Assembly: GCF_030295385.1 (NCBI RefSeq)
Contig: NZ_AP027079.1
Span: forward strand, 2,108,001 to 2,172,000
Reading direction: 5' to 3'
Origin: Geothrix oryzae
Lineage (GTDB): Bacteria > Acidobacteriota > Holophagae > Holophagales > Holophagaceae
Length of the DNA: 64,000 nt
The position numbers and the translations under genes are program-made. Under the pieces are notes generated by a model. It was not told where the DNA came from and searched no databases. It was given only the letters and a program-made list of their open reading frames with translations. Positions 42,667 to 51,795 of this stretch are shown in pieces; the stretch's first letter is position 1, and each line of letters starts with the position of its first letter.

Positions 42667-43022
42667 GGGGGACTCACCAAATCCAAAACAAGGGGCTGTC
42701 GCATCGGCAGCGGAAGCGCCAGACGGGGAGGTCCTGGTGTTCCGCGGTACATCCCTGATTTGACCGTGTCTTTCCGGCGGCATCGATCGGGTTGCCGGGG
42801 ACTGTGATAAAGATCACTCGAAGATCAGCAATTGTTATCCGTCAAGCAGTGATGCCGATGAAAGAAGTTCATCCATCACTCCGGATCCTCTGTGGACAGC
42901 CGAGGATGTCATGAAAAAGTAAGCATAAACATTATGCCTGGTCGATTTTGCCTCGATCTTTTTACCAATTAATGCACTCGGCTATCGCCCTTTTCCCTAC
43001 CGCACCACTCGGAGGAATCACC
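42667..43022. promoter_or_regulatory. 356-bp divergent control region of hybrid kinase and chemotaxis operon
   Basis: It holds no gene that I can support. It is less GC-rich than its surroundings, notably 42820-42970. It contains a CRP/FNR-like palindrome (42803-42818) and a perfect 6-3-6 palindrome GCATAA-aca-TTATGC (42923-42937). A reading frame from 42948 into the MCP exists, but its upstream codons lack a ribosome site and are not counted as coding. I found no convincing sigma-28 or sigma-54 promoter. Confidence 0.6.
42803..42818. promoter_or_regulatory. CRP/FNR-family binding site candidate
   Basis: TGTGA-taaaga-TCACT, matching the CRP half-sites TGTGA and TCACA with the standard 6-base spacer in 9 of 10 positions. 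It is 137 bases from the kinase start and 205 from the MCP start. Confidence 0.6.
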
Positions 43023-44753
43023 GTGCTCACCAACCTGAAGATCGGAACTCGCCTGAGCGTTGGCTTCGGAATTGTCCTGGCGCTCCTTCTGCTCATCGCA
43101 GGCGTCGGATTGAACCGGATGAGCCACATCGCGGACGACACCAACGAGATCGTCACTCGCTACAACAAGCAGGTGGCCTGGGCCAATGGCATGTCCGATC
43201 AGCTCTTCACGATCAGCCGCATCACCCGGACGATCCTCCTCATGGACAACATCCCGGACCGAAAAGCAGCCGTCGAGCGGATCGGCAAGGCCCGCGACAT
43301 TTTTAACGATCTCTCCAAGAAGCTCGAAGACTCCCTCGTCAGCCAGGAAGCGAAAGCGAATTTCGAGAACCTGCAGGTGCAACTTCAGAAAGTAAGAACG
43401 GCCAACAACCATGTCATAGAGGCCAGTCTCGCGGGCCGAGACAAAGAAGCCACCCGGCTGATGTTCGATGAGGCCCGCCCGGCGGATCAGTCCCTGCAGG
43501 ATGCGGTTCTCAAGACTGTCAAATTTTTCGATGGTGCCGTCATCTCACGCCACGAGCAGGCCAAGGACAGCTACAAACAGGCCATGATCATCGTAGTCAC
43601 CTGCTCGGTGTTGGCCTTGATCGCCGGCTCCTTGATGTCCTTCTTCATCACCCGCAGCATCACCCATCCGCTGCGGGAAGTGGGCGCGGTCATGGAGACC
43701 GTGGCCCAGGGTGACCTGACCCAGCGGCTTGAGCTCCACTCGAAGGACGAACTGGGCGAGCTGGGACGCATCATCAACAACACCAATGAGGGATTGCGGG
43801 AGATGGTGCTGCAGATCCAGGAGAGCGCGCTGGCCATCTCCACGGCTTCGGGTGAGATCTCCATGGGCAACACGGACCTGAGCCGCCGCACCGAGGAACA
43901 GGCCGCCAGCCTCGAAGAGACCGCCAGCAGCATGGAGCAGATCACCAGCAATGTGAACCAGACCGCCGACAACGCGCGGTCCGCCAACCAGGAATCCGGC
44001 AAGGCCCGCCAGGTGGCCCAGGACGGCGGCACCGCCGTCGGCCAGGTCATCGAGGCCATGGAGGCCATCAACCAGAGCTCCGCGAAGATCAACGAGATCA
44101 TCGGCGTGGTGGACGAGATCGCCTTCCAGACCAACCTGCTGGCGCTCAACGCCGCGGTGGAGGCCGCCCGGGCCGGCGAGCAGGGCCGAGGCTTCGCGGT
44201 GGTGGCGGCGGAAGTCCGCAACCTCGCCAAGCGCAGCGCCGACGCCGCCAAGGAGATCAAGGTCCTCATCCGCGAAAGCGTCGCCAAGTCCCAGGACGGC
44301 ACCAAGGTCGCCGCCCACGCCGGAGACACCATCCAGGAGGTGGTGGCCAATGTGCAGCGCGTGACCTCGCTCGTGGGCGAGATCGCCGGCGCCACCCAGG
44401 AGCAGAGCACGGGCCTGAACGAGATCAACAAGGCCGTGGTCCAGATGGACGAAGTCACGCAGCAGAACGCCGCCCTGGTGGAGGAATCCGCGGCCGCCGC
44501 CGAGTCCCTGGATGCCCAGGCCCACGCCCTGACGGAGATCGTGGCCCGGTTCAAGACCGGCGTGGAAGTCCGCCGCACGGAGGCCGCCCGCGTCCGCCCC
44601 AATGGCGCCCCGCACCCCCAGGCGCTCCGCCCGGCCGCCAAGCCCACCCGTGCCGCCGTGAAGCGCGGGAGCGCCCGCCCCGAACTCGCCGCCGCCAAAC
44701 AGCCCGTGCCCACGCCCCGGAGCGATGACGACGGGCAGTGGGAAGCCTTTTGA
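43023..44753 (+). CDS. Transmembrane methyl-accepting chemotaxis protein
   Basis: A 576-residue chemoreceptor of the Tar/Tsr class. It has a first helix [19 protein letters not shown], a four-helix-bundle periplasmic domain (about 35-180), a second helix [20 protein letters not shown] and a HAMP domain (about 210-265). The signalling hairpin tip contains [15 protein letters not shown]. The last residues GQWEAF form an xWxxF pentapeptide like the NWETF tether for CheR and CheB. The GTG at 43023 has GGAGGA at 43011-43016. It opens the chemotaxis operon. Confidence 0.95.
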   Translation: MLTNLKIGTRLSVGFGIVLALLLLIAGVGLNRMSHIADDTNEIVTRYNKQVAWANGMSDQLFTISRITRTILLMDNIPDRKAAVERIGKARDIFNDLSKKLEDSLVSQEAKANFENLQVQLQKVRTANNHVIEASLAGRDKEATRLMFDEARPADQSLQDAVLKTVKFFDGAVISRHEQAKDSYKQAMIIVVTCSVLALIAGSLMSFFITRSITHPLREVGAVMETVAQGDLTQRLELHSKDELGELGRIINNTNEGLREMVLQIQESALAISTASGEISMGNTDLSRRTEEQAASLEETASSMEQITSNVNQTADNARSANQESGKARQVAQDGGTAVGQVIEAMEAINQSSAKINEIIGVVDEIAFQTNLLALNAAVEAARAGEQGRGFAVVAAEVRNLAKRSADAAKEIKVLIRESVAKSQDGTKVAAHAGDTIQEVVANVQRVTSLVGEIAGATQEQSTGLNEINKAVVQMDEVTQQNAALVEESAAAAESLDAQAHALTEIVARFKTGVEVRRTEAARVRPNGAPHPQALRPAAKPTRAAVKRGSARPELAAAKQPVPTPRSDDDGQWEAF

Positions 44754-44764
44754 GGAGCCCCGCC

Positions 44765-45265
44765 ATGGCCGCCGCTGACAGCAGTTTCCAGGCGCTCCAG
44801 CAGGTGCTCTGTTTCGCCCTCGCCGGCGAGGCCTACGCCCTGCCCATCCTGAAGGTCCGGGAAATCCAGGCCCAGGCCACCATCACCCGGATCCCCAAGG
44901 CGCCGTCGTACATGCCCGGCGTGATCAACCTGCGGGGAGCCATCGTGCCGATCCTCGAGCTGCGGCAGCGGTTCGCCCTGGGAGAGGCGCCCGAGGACAC
45001 CCGCCCCGTCATCATCATCGTCGAGGTCCAGGGCCGCACCCTGGGCATCCGCGTGGACTCCGTCTCCGATGTGCTCGACCTCGACGCCTCGGCCATCCGG
45101 CCGGCACCCGAGCTCGGCACCCAGACCGCGCTGGGCCGCGAGTTCATCGCCGGCCTGGCCTCCCTGCCCGGCGCCACAGGCTCGGATTCCATGCTGATCC
45201 TCCTCGACCTGGACCGCCTGCTCTCGGACGGCGAACTGCTCGCCCTCGAAGCGGCCACGGCCTGA
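44765..45265 (+). CDS. cheW: Chemotaxis adaptor CheW
   Basis: A 166-residue scaffold protein linking receptors to CheA. It has the CheW fold with VLCFALAGEAYALPILKVREI, PSYMPGVINLRGAIVPILEL and GIRVDSVSDVL. GAGG lies upstream of the ATG at 44765, which is 11 bases after the MCP stop. Second gene of the chemotaxis operon. Confidence 0.95.
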   Translation: MAAADSSFQALQQVLCFALAGEAYALPILKVREIQAQATITRIPKAPSYMPGVINLRGAIVPILELRQRFALGEAPEDTRPVIIIVEVQGRTLGIRVDSVSDVLDLDASAIRPAPELGTQTALGREFIAGLASLPGATGSDSMLILLDLDRLLSDGELLALEAATA

Positions 45266-45270
45266 TCGCC

Positions 45271-45588
45271 ATGACCCGGAAGCCTTCGCCGCCCGGTCCG
45301 CCGACGCCCCAGATCGCCCTGGCCCTCCAGGGCGATCTGGACATTTTCGCCATCCACTCGCAGTGGGAGCAGATCGCGGCGCAGGCGGCCGCCAGCGGGC
45401 TGCCGGCGGTCCTGGACCTCTCGGGTGTCGGGGACCTGGATCTGTCGGGCCTGCAGCTGCTGGCCGCCCTGGATCGCGACCTGCGGGCCAAGGGCGGGCG
45501 CCTGGCGTTGACCGGCCTCAAAGATGAGTGGAAAGGCCGATTCAGTCACCTCGGCCTGGCCGACCTGCTCCTGGAAGTCCCCTCATGA
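45271..45588 (+). CDS. STAS-domain protein
   Basis: A 105-residue single-domain STAS (anti-sigma-factor antagonist-like) protein with QIALALQGDLDIFAIHSQWEQ and VLDLSGVGDLDLSGLQLL. The usual DSSG phosphorylation site reads DLSG, so the first Ser is lost but the second remains. Within a chemotaxis operon it may bind a receptor or act in localisation; the partner is unknown. It starts 5 bases after cheW and overlaps the next gene by ATGA. Confidence 0.85.
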   Translation: MTRKPSPPGPPTPQIALALQGDLDIFAIHSQWEQIAAQAAASGLPAVLDLSGVGDLDLSGLQLLAALDRDLRAKGGRLALTGLKDEWKGRFSHLGLADLLLEVPS

Positions 45589-46673
45589 AGAAGTGGTTCC
45601 TTCCTTCCGCGCCCGCAGCCGGGGCCACGACGATGGAGCTTCCGGCTCCGGCAGGCGTCCCGATGGGCGTCCCGGAAACAGTCCTTGGGCCGCTGCTGGG
45701 GCAGCTGGCGTCGCGGGAAGCCGCCATGCTCGAGGGTCAGGTGAATTTCCTGACGCCCGAACTCCACCAGGTGGACAGCCTGGTCCGGGAGGCGGCGGCC
45801 ACCCTGGAGGCCGCGCTCAAGACCCTGGACCAGAGCGTCCAGCATCAGCATCGTCTGGCGGAGGATGTCCAGGTGGCCATGCGGATCACGCTGGGAGGAG
45901 GCCAGGCCACCGAGGGCCTGGATGCCGTGGGGGCCTCGATCATGGGGACCCTGGATGGGTTCGTGTCGAACATGCTCGAGATCTCCAAGTCCTCCATGCA
46001 GCTGGTGGGGGAGATCGAGGACATCCGAACCCGCTCCGACCGCATGGAAGGCATGCTGGGAGAACTGTCCGAGATCGCGGGCCGCACCCACCTGCTGTCC
46101 CTGAACGCCAGCATCGAGGCGGCCCACGCCCGCCAGTTCGGCGCGGGCTTCGCCGTGGTGGCCGGCGAGGTCTCCAAGCTGGCGGACCGGAGCACGGCCC
46201 TGAGCGCCACCATCCAGGACCAGATCAGCGGCACCCGCCAGGCCCTGGAGCGCACGGACGCCTATGTCCAGGCCATCGCCAGCAAGGACATGAATATGGC
46301 GATCCAGTCCAAGGGTGAATCCGAGGTGCTGGTGCATGCCCTCGAGGCCAGCAACGCCCGCGTGAAGGACCTGGTGACCCAGCTCGAGGCCAACGCCCTC
46401 ACCATCGCCCAGCAGGTGGGCCATGTGGTGCGCAGCCTCCAGTTCGAGGATCTGGTCCACCAGACCCTCACGGCCTGCCTGCAGGAACTGGGCAACCTGA
46501 TGGAACAGGCCCACGCCTGGCGGGTGGCCGAATCCAAGCTGGCGGCCGGGGAGGCTGCCACCGAGGTGCTCTCCGAGCTGCATGCCACCCTGGGCGAAGT
46601 CGAGGACGCCCGCGTTCAATTCAAGGCCGTGAAGCGGGGCGACCTGGCTGCGGGCGAAGTAGACCTGTTCTAG
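45585..46673 (+). CDS. Soluble MCP-like protein with CheZ-like D-x3-Q motif
   Basis: A 362-residue protein without membrane helices. A short receptor signalling hairpin (about 125-215) has HLLSLNASIEAAHARQFGAG and FAVVAGEVSKLADRS. Further helices contain VVRSLQFEDLVHQTL, where D289 and Q293 have the same spacing as the catalytic Asp/Gln of CheZ (DLTGQ). The C-terminus is AAGEVDLF, an acidic-hydrophobic tail resembling a CheY-binding peptide. It is usually annotated simply as a methyl-accepting protein. The ATG at 45585 overlaps the STAS stop. A phosphatase role is inference; see findings. Confidence 0.8.
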   Translation: MKKWFLPSAPAAGATTMELPAPAGVPMGVPETVLGPLLGQLASREAAMLEGQVNFLTPELHQVDSLVREAAATLEAALKTLDQSVQHQHRLAEDVQVAMRITLGGGQATEGLDAVGASIMGTLDGFVSNMLEISKSSMQLVGEIEDIRTRSDRMEGMLGELSEIAGRTHLLSLNASIEAAHARQFGAGFAVVAGEVSKLADRSTALSATIQDQISGTRQALERTDAYVQAIASKDMNMAIQSKGESEVLVHALEASNARVKDLVTQLEANALTIAQQVGHVVRSLQFEDLVHQTLTACLQELGNLMEQAHAWRVAESKLAAGEAATEVLSELHATLGEVEDARVQFKAVKRGDLAAGEVDLF

Positions 46674-46688
46674 AAAAGGAACCGAGCC

Positions 46689-47051
46689 ATGCCCGGATGC
46701 ATTCTGACCGTCGATGACTCCAGCACCATGCGCCAGATGATCAGCTTCACCCTGAGGGGGGCCCAGTTCGAGGTCCTCGAGGCGGGGGACGGCGTGGAGG
46801 CCCTGGAAGTGGCCCAGGGGAAGAAGCTGTCCCTGGTCATCACCGATGTGAACATGCCGCGCATGGACGGCATCACGCTGGTGCAGCGGATGCGCGCCCT
46901 GCCGGAGTTCAGGTTCACGCCCATCCTGGTGCTCACCACCGAATCTGGCCCGGACATGAAGCAGAAGGGTAAAGAGGCGGGAGCCACGGGCTGGATCGTG
47001 AAGCCCTTCAGCCCCGAGAAACTCCTCGATGTCGTCAACAAGGTCATCTGA
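46689..47051 (+). CDS. cheY: Chemotaxis response regulator CheY
   Basis: A 120-residue single receiver domain. It has the acidic pair in LTVDDSSTMRQM, phospho-Asp in LVITDVNMPRMDG, Thr in VLTTES and Lys in IVKPFSPEKL. It is 15 bases after the soluble MCP-like gene and 8 bases before cheA. Phosphorylated by CheA, it should bind the flagellar switch; no flagellar gene is in the window. Confidence 0.95.
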   Translation: MPGCILTVDDSSTMRQMISFTLRGAQFEVLEAGDGVEALEVAQGKKLSLVITDVNMPRMDGITLVQRMRALPEFRFTPILVLTTESGPDMKQKGKEAGATGWIVKPFSPEKLLDVVNKVI

Positions 47052-47059
47052 GGTCCCCC

Positions 47060-49150
47060 ATGTCCGATCCGATGGCTCAATTCCGCACGGCCTTCTTTGA
47101 GGAGGCGACCGAACTGGCGGACGGCATGGAAGCCACCCTGCTGTCCCTGGACCTGGAGACCGTGGAGACGGAGGACCTGCACACGCTGTTCCGGGCGGCG
47201 CATTCCATCAAGGGCAACGCGGGCACCTTCGGGTTTCCCGCCGTGGCCGCCTTCACGCACCAGCTGGAGAACACCCTGGAGCCCGTGCGTCAGGGCTCCC
47301 GGGCCATGACCGCCGAGCTGCGCGAGCTGCTACTGCAGGGCGTGGACCTCATCCGCAGCCACCTGCACCACGCCCGACTGGAGGAGGCCCTTCCGGCCAA
47401 GGACCAGTTGGCCCAGGAGGCCCTGGTCGCCAAGCTCCAGGCCGGCCCTGCCCTGCCCGCCGCGCCGGCGCCCGCGACACCCCTGGCATCCAGGAGCGGC
47501 ACCGGCTACGCCATCCGCTTCGAGGCCCCGGTGGATTCGTTCCGCCGCGGTGTGAACCTGGAGCGGCTGTTCCGGGATCTGGGCAAGCTCGGCACCCTGC
47601 GCGCCTGGCTGGACACGGCGCGGCTTCCGGCCTTCGACCAGCTGGAACCCGAGGACTGCCACCTGGCCTGGGACCTGCGTCTCGAGTCGGCCTGCCCGCA
47701 GGCGAGCGTGGAGGAGGTCTTCGAATTCGTGGCGGAAGGCGAGAACCTGCACATCCAGCCCCTGCCACCCGAGCATGTCGTGCCGCCCCTGGGCGAGATC
47801 CTCCAGGTGGAAGCCGGCGTCAGCCCCAAGGACATCCGCGACGCCCTCTCCCAGCAGAAGCACCTGGGCGAGCTGCTGGTGGAGGCGGGCAAGGTGAAGC
47901 CCGAGGCCGTCAGCAAGGCCCTGGACCAGCAGCAGAAGAAGCGGAGCCAGGCCGAGGCCTCCACGGTGCGGGTGGCCACGGACAAGATCGACCGCCTGGT
48001 GAACCTGGTGGGCGAGCTGGTCATCACCCAGGCCATGCTGGCCCAGGCCTCGCAGCTGGCCCACACGCCCGCGGGCGAGGAGCGGATGAGCGCGGCCCTG
48101 CTGCAGCTGGACCGCCAGACCCGCGAGCTGCAGGAGCGGGTCATGGGCATCCGCATGGTCCCCGTGGACATGGTGTTCTCGCGCTTCCCGCGCATGGTCC
48201 ACGAGCTGGGCAAGCAGCTTGGGAAGGAGGTCGAGCTCGTCATGGAGGGCCAGGCCACGGAACTGGACAAGACCTTCATTGAGATGCTGGTGGATCCCCT
48301 CACGCACCTGGTGCGCAACGCCGTGGATCACGGCATGGAGGAGAAGGAGGCCCGCCACGCCTCCGGCAAGCCCGCCGTGGGCACCATCGCCCTGCGCGCC
48401 GCCAGCCGAGGCGGACACATCCACATCGAGGTCAAGGACGATGGCCGAGGGCTGGATCGGGACCGCATCTTCGCGAAAGCCGTGGAGCGCGGCCTCCTGC
48501 CTGCGGGCAACCGGCCCCCGGACGAGGAGCTGAACCTCCTGATCTTCGAGCCGGGCTTCTCCACCGTGGAGCAGGTCTCGGATCTCTCCGGCCGCGGGGT
48601 GGGCATGGATGTGGTGCGCCAGAATGTGCGCGCCCTGGGGGGCCGCATCGAGGTCGAAAGCCAGGTCGGCCGGGGCACCACCATCCGCCTGGTCCTGCCC
48701 CTCACCCTGGCCATCCTGGACGGGCTCACGGTGCGGGTGGGCGAGGAGACCTTCGTCTTCCCCCTGGCCTCGGTGCTGGAGAGCTTCCAGCGGCAGGCCT
48801 CGGACATCCAGACCGTAAAGGGCGATCGCGAGGTGATCAGCCTGCGGGGCGAGTTCATCCCCGTGGTGCGCCTCCAGCGCCTGATGGAGGGCGGCGCTGC
48901 GGACGGCGCCATCGGCCGCACGCTGCTGGTGCTGGTGGAATCCGAGGGCCGGCGGGCCGCCATGGCGGTGGATGAGCTGCTGGGTCAGCAGCAGGTGGTC
49001 ATCAAGAGCCTGGAGACCCACTACCGCCGCGTGGAGGGCATCTCGGGCGCCACCATCCTCGGGGACGGCCGCGTGGCCCTGATCCTCGATGTGCCGGGGC
49101 TCCTGCGCATGGAGGCCAGCGCGGCGGTCCCAACCACGGTCGAGGCATGA
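47060..49150 (+). CDS. cheA: Chemotaxis histidine kinase CheA
   Basis: A 696-residue kinase. The HPt domain has phospho-His in LFRAAHSIKGNAGTFGF (H48). A second domain (about 150-245) starts with GYAIRFEAPVDSFRRG. The dimerisation helices begin near VRVATDKIDRLVNLVGELV. The ATPase domain has LTHLVRNAVDHGME (N box), VKDDGRGLDRD and GRGVGMDVVRQN, followed by the CheW-like C-terminal domain (about 555-690). The linker has a run with DIRDALSQQKHLGELLVEAG. The stop overlaps cheR (ATGA). Confidence 0.97.
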   Translation: MSDPMAQFRTAFFEEATELADGMEATLLSLDLETVETEDLHTLFRAAHSIKGNAGTFGFPAVAAFTHQLENTLEPVRQGSRAMTAELRELLLQGVDLIRSHLHHARLEEALPAKDQLAQEALVAKLQAGPALPAAPAPATPLASRSGTGYAIRFEAPVDSFRRGVNLERLFRDLGKLGTLRAWLDTARLPAFDQLEPEDCHLAWDLRLESACPQASVEEVFEFVAEGENLHIQPLPPEHVVPPLGEILQVEAGVSPKDIRDALSQQKHLGELLVEAGKVKPEAVSKALDQQQKKRSQAEASTVRVATDKIDRLVNLVGELVITQAMLAQASQLAHTPAGEERMSAALLQLDRQTRELQERVMGIRMVPVDMVFSRFPRMVHELGKQLGKEVELVMEGQATELDKTFIEMLVDPLTHLVRNAVDHGMEEKEARHASGKPAVGTIALRAASRGGHIHIEVKDDGRGLDRDRIFAKAVERGLLPAGNRPPDEELNLLIFEPGFSTVEQVSDLSGRGVGMDVVRQNVRALGGRIEVESQVGRGTTIRLVLPLTLAILDGLTVRVGEETFVFPLASVLESFQRQASDIQTVKGDREVISLRGEFIPVVRLQRLMEGGAADGAIGRTLLVLVESEGRRAAMAVDELLGQQQVVIKSLETHYRRVEGISGATILGDGRVALILDVPGLLRMEASAAVPTTVEA

Positions 49151-50061
49151 AGCGGTCCACCGCGGACCTCGCGCCCCGGGGCCCAGTGTCTCGGGGCCCG
49201 GTATCCCGGGGTCCGGCGCTCCGGGAGGTCGCCGGTCCCGACCGCGTGCCGCTGTCCCAGGAGACCTTCCAGGCCCTGCGGAACCTCCTGCACGACCATT
49301 CGGGCATCGCCCTGGCCCCCCACAAGCTCACGATGGTCCAATCCCGCCTGGCCAAGCGGCTGCGCGTCCTGGGCCTGCCCGACTACGAGGCCTACCTGGA
49401 GAAGGTCGGCGAGACCGACTCCAGCGAGTGGGCCGAGTTCATCAACGCCCTCACGACGAACCTCACGAGCTTCTTCCGGGAAGGGCACCATTTCACGCGG
49501 CTGGTGGAGCTGCTGACGGCCTCGGGCGCCGCCACGGGCAAGCTCCGCGTCTGGAGCGCCGGCTGCTCCACCGGCGAGGAGCCCTACACCCTGGCCATGA
49601 CCCTGCTGAAGGCCTTCGGCCCCTCGGCCCGCATCCAGATCGTAGCCACGGATCTGGACACCGCCGTGCTGGAGACCGCCGCCCGCGGCATCTACCCCAT
49701 GGCCCGCATCGAGGGGCTGTCCGACGAGTGGAAGCGCTTCGCCTTCCTGCGCGGCACGGGCGAGCGCCGCGGCCAGGCGCGCGTGCGGCCCGAAGTCCGG
49801 GACCTGGTCTCGTTCCAGCAGATGAACCTGCGCGATGCCGCCTGGCCCCTGGAAGGAGGGCCCTTCCAGGCCATCTTCTGCCGCAATGTGATGATCTACT
49901 TCGACAAGCCCACCCAGCGGGAGCTGCTGGGCCGGTTCCGGCAGACCCTGGCCCCGGGAGGTCTCCTGTTCGTCGGCCATTCCGAGGCCCTGCTGGATGC
50001 GGCCCTGGGCTTCCAGTCCCTGGGCCAGACCATCTACCGGCGGAAGGAGGGCACGCCGTGA
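49147..50061 (+). CDS. cheR: Chemotaxis protein methyltransferase CheR
   Basis: A 304-residue SAM-dependent enzyme that methylates receptor glutamates. It has an N-terminal helical domain (about 35-100), NLTSFFREGHHF, the SAM-binding WSAGCSTGEEPYTLAM, and FCRNVMIYFD. The first 30 residues contain a short Gly/Pro/Arg repeat (RGPVSRGPVSRGPALR). Coupled to cheA and cheD by ATGA and GTGA overlaps. The MCP pentapeptide QWEAF would tether it. Confidence 0.95.
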   Translation: MKRSTADLAPRGPVSRGPVSRGPALREVAGPDRVPLSQETFQALRNLLHDHSGIALAPHKLTMVQSRLAKRLRVLGLPDYEAYLEKVGETDSSEWAEFINALTTNLTSFFREGHHFTRLVELLTASGAATGKLRVWSAGCSTGEEPYTLAMTLLKAFGPSARIQIVATDLDTAVLETAARGIYPMARIEGLSDEWKRFAFLRGTGERRGQARVRPEVRDLVSFQQMNLRDAAWPLEGGPFQAIFCRNVMIYFDKPTQRELLGRFRQTLAPGGLLFVGHSEALLDAALGFQSLGQTIYRRKEGTP

Positions 50062-50669
50062 GCCCGCCCCCCGTCCCCCTGGTGCTCGGCCGGGCCTCGA
50101 AGTATCTGGACCGGCACTTCAACCGCCAGGCCATGAAGATCCTCCCCGGCGAGTTCTACGCCACGACCGAGGACGAGGTGATCGTCACCGTTCTGGGCAG
50201 CTGCGTGGCCGCGTGCCTCCTGGATCCCATCGCCATGGTGGGGGGCATGAACCACTTCATGCTCCCCGTGAAGCAGGGGGAACGCGATCCCGATGTGTTC
50301 TACGCGGCCCGCTACGGCGCCGCCGCCATGGAGTACCTCATCAACAACCTGCTGCACCTCGGTGCCCAGCGGGACCGCCTGGTGGCCAAGGCCTTCGGCG
50401 GCGGCAAGGTCATGCGGGGGCTCACCGATGTCGGCGCGCAGAACATCGACTTCGTCCGGGGCTTCCTCCGAGCGGAGAACATCCCCCTCTGGAACGAGGA
50501 CATGGGGGGCTCCTGCCCCCGCAAGGTCTACTTCTTCCCCCATACGGGGCAGGTCCTCGTCAAGCGCATCGAACACACCCACAACGACACCGTCCTCGAC
50601 CGCGAACGCTCCTACTTCCAGGAAGTCAGCCAAGTGCCCCTCGAGGGCGATGTGGAACTCTTCTCGTGA
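50058..50669 (+). CDS. cheD: Chemoreceptor glutamine deamidase CheD
   Basis: A 203-residue deamidase of receptor glutamines. The catalytic Cys is in VLGSCVAACLLDP and the His in GGMNHFMLP; AKAFGGGKVM and NIDFVRGFLRAENIP complete the fold. The C-terminus is GDVELFS, nearly the same tail as the soluble MCP-like protein (GEVDLF). In other bacteria CheD works with the CheC phosphatase, which is not encoded here. The GTG start overlaps cheR and its stop overlaps cheB (GTGA). Confidence 0.93.
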   Translation: MSPPPVPLVLGRASKYLDRHFNRQAMKILPGEFYATTEDEVIVTVLGSCVAACLLDPIAMVGGMNHFMLPVKQGERDPDVFYAARYGAAAMEYLINNLLHLGAQRDRLVAKAFGGGKVMRGLTDVGAQNIDFVRGFLRAENIPLWNEDMGGSCPRKVYFFPHTGQVLVKRIEHTHNDTVLDRERSYFQEVSQVPLEGDVELFS

Positions 50670-51739
50670 CCGCGGACGCGAAGCGGCGCGTGCTCGTCGT
50701 GGATGACAGCGCCCTGGTCCGCCAGGTGCTCAGCGCCATCCTCGCCCGCCATCCCCTGCTCGAAGTCGTGGGCACGGCCCGGGATCCCTACGATGCCCGG
50801 GAGAAGATCAAGCAGCTCTCGCCGGATGTCCTGACGCTGGATGTCGAGATGCCCCGCATGGACGGCCTCACCTTCCTGGGCAAGCTCATGCGGGCCCACC
50901 CGCTGCCGGTGGTGATGCTCTCCAGCCTCACGGACAAGGGCACCGCCACGGCCCTCGACGCGCTGGACCTCGGCGCCGTGGATGTGATCGGCAAGCCCGC
51001 CCTGGATCAGGCCGTGGGCCTGGAAGCCATGGGGGCCGAAATCGCCGAGACCGTGCACGCGGCCTCCTTCGCCCGGATCCATCGCGCCGCTCCCGCCCTA
51101 CCCTCCCCGGCCTTCTCGGCCCCCACGGCCGCCATGGCCCCCCTCGCCACCCGGGCCCGGGCGGGCCGCAGCCTCATCGCCGTCGGCTCCAGCACGGGCG
51201 GCACCGAGGCCCTCCGCCGGATTTTCGAAACCATCCCAGGGAACCTTCCGCCCATCGCCGTGGTTCAGCACATGCTCCCCGGCTTCACCCCGGCCTTCGC
51301 GGACCGCCTCGACCGGGCCAGCGCCGCCACGGTGAAGGTGGCCGAGGATGGGGAATCGCTCCAGAGTGGAACGGTCTACCTCGCCCCCAGCGACCAGCAC
51401 TTCACCGCGGTGCGCCGCGGCGCGGGCCTGGCCGTCCAGCTCCGGGAAGGCGAACGGGTCTCCCGCCACCTGCCCTCGGTGGATGTGCTCTTTGAGTCCG
51501 TGGCCGAAGCCTGCGGCCCCCACGCCTTGGGCATCATCCTCACGGGCATGGGCGAGGACGGCGCCAGGGGCCTCCTCCGCATGCGCCAGCGGGGCGCCCG
51601 CACCCTCGGCCAGGACGAGGCCACCTGCGTGGTCTACGGCATGCCCCGGGTCGCCTGGGCCCGCGGCGCGGTGATGGAACAATGCCCTCTACCCCTGGTG
51701 CCCCACCTCATCGCAGAGTGGTGCGAACGCCAACCCTGA
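50666..51739 (+). CDS. cheB: Chemotaxis protein-glutamate methylesterase CheB
   Basis: A 357-residue two-domain esterase. The receiver (about 5-125) has VLVVDDSALVRQVL and the phospho-Asp in TLDVEMPRMDG. The catalytic domain (about 170-355) has AVGSSTGGTEAL (Ser), VVQHMLPGFT (His) and TGMGEDGARGL (Asp). It starts with a GTG that overlaps the cheD stop. It removes methyl groups from receptors, opposing CheR, giving the operon a full adaptation set. Confidence 0.96.
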   Translation: MTADAKRRVLVVDDSALVRQVLSAILARHPLLEVVGTARDPYDAREKIKQLSPDVLTLDVEMPRMDGLTFLGKLMRAHPLPVVMLSSLTDKGTATALDALDLGAVDVIGKPALDQAVGLEAMGAEIAETVHAASFARIHRAAPALPSPAFSAPTAAMAPLATRARAGRSLIAVGSSTGGTEALRRIFETIPGNLPPIAVVQHMLPGFTPAFADRLDRASAATVKVAEDGESLQSGTVYLAPSDQHFTAVRRGAGLAVQLREGERVSRHLPSVDVLFESVAEACGPHALGIILTGMGEDGARGLLRMRQRGARTLGQDEATCVVYGMPRVAWARGAVMEQCPLPLVPHLIAEWCERQP

Positions 51740-51795
51740 CCGCCCTCCCCCGACCTTCAGCGGCCGCCCGGCCCTGACTTCCCCCGATCCCCGCC

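Noticed and set aside
42920-42960. Sigma-28 promoter for the chemotaxis operon
   Set aside because: TAAA and a GTCGATTT box are present, but their spacing is about 11 rather than 15 bases and the second box is a poor match.
42948-43022. N-terminal extension of the MCP from an ATG at 42948
   Set aside because: GGAGGA sits directly upstream of the GTG at 43023, and the 25 extra residues would precede the expected cytoplasmic start of the first membrane helix.
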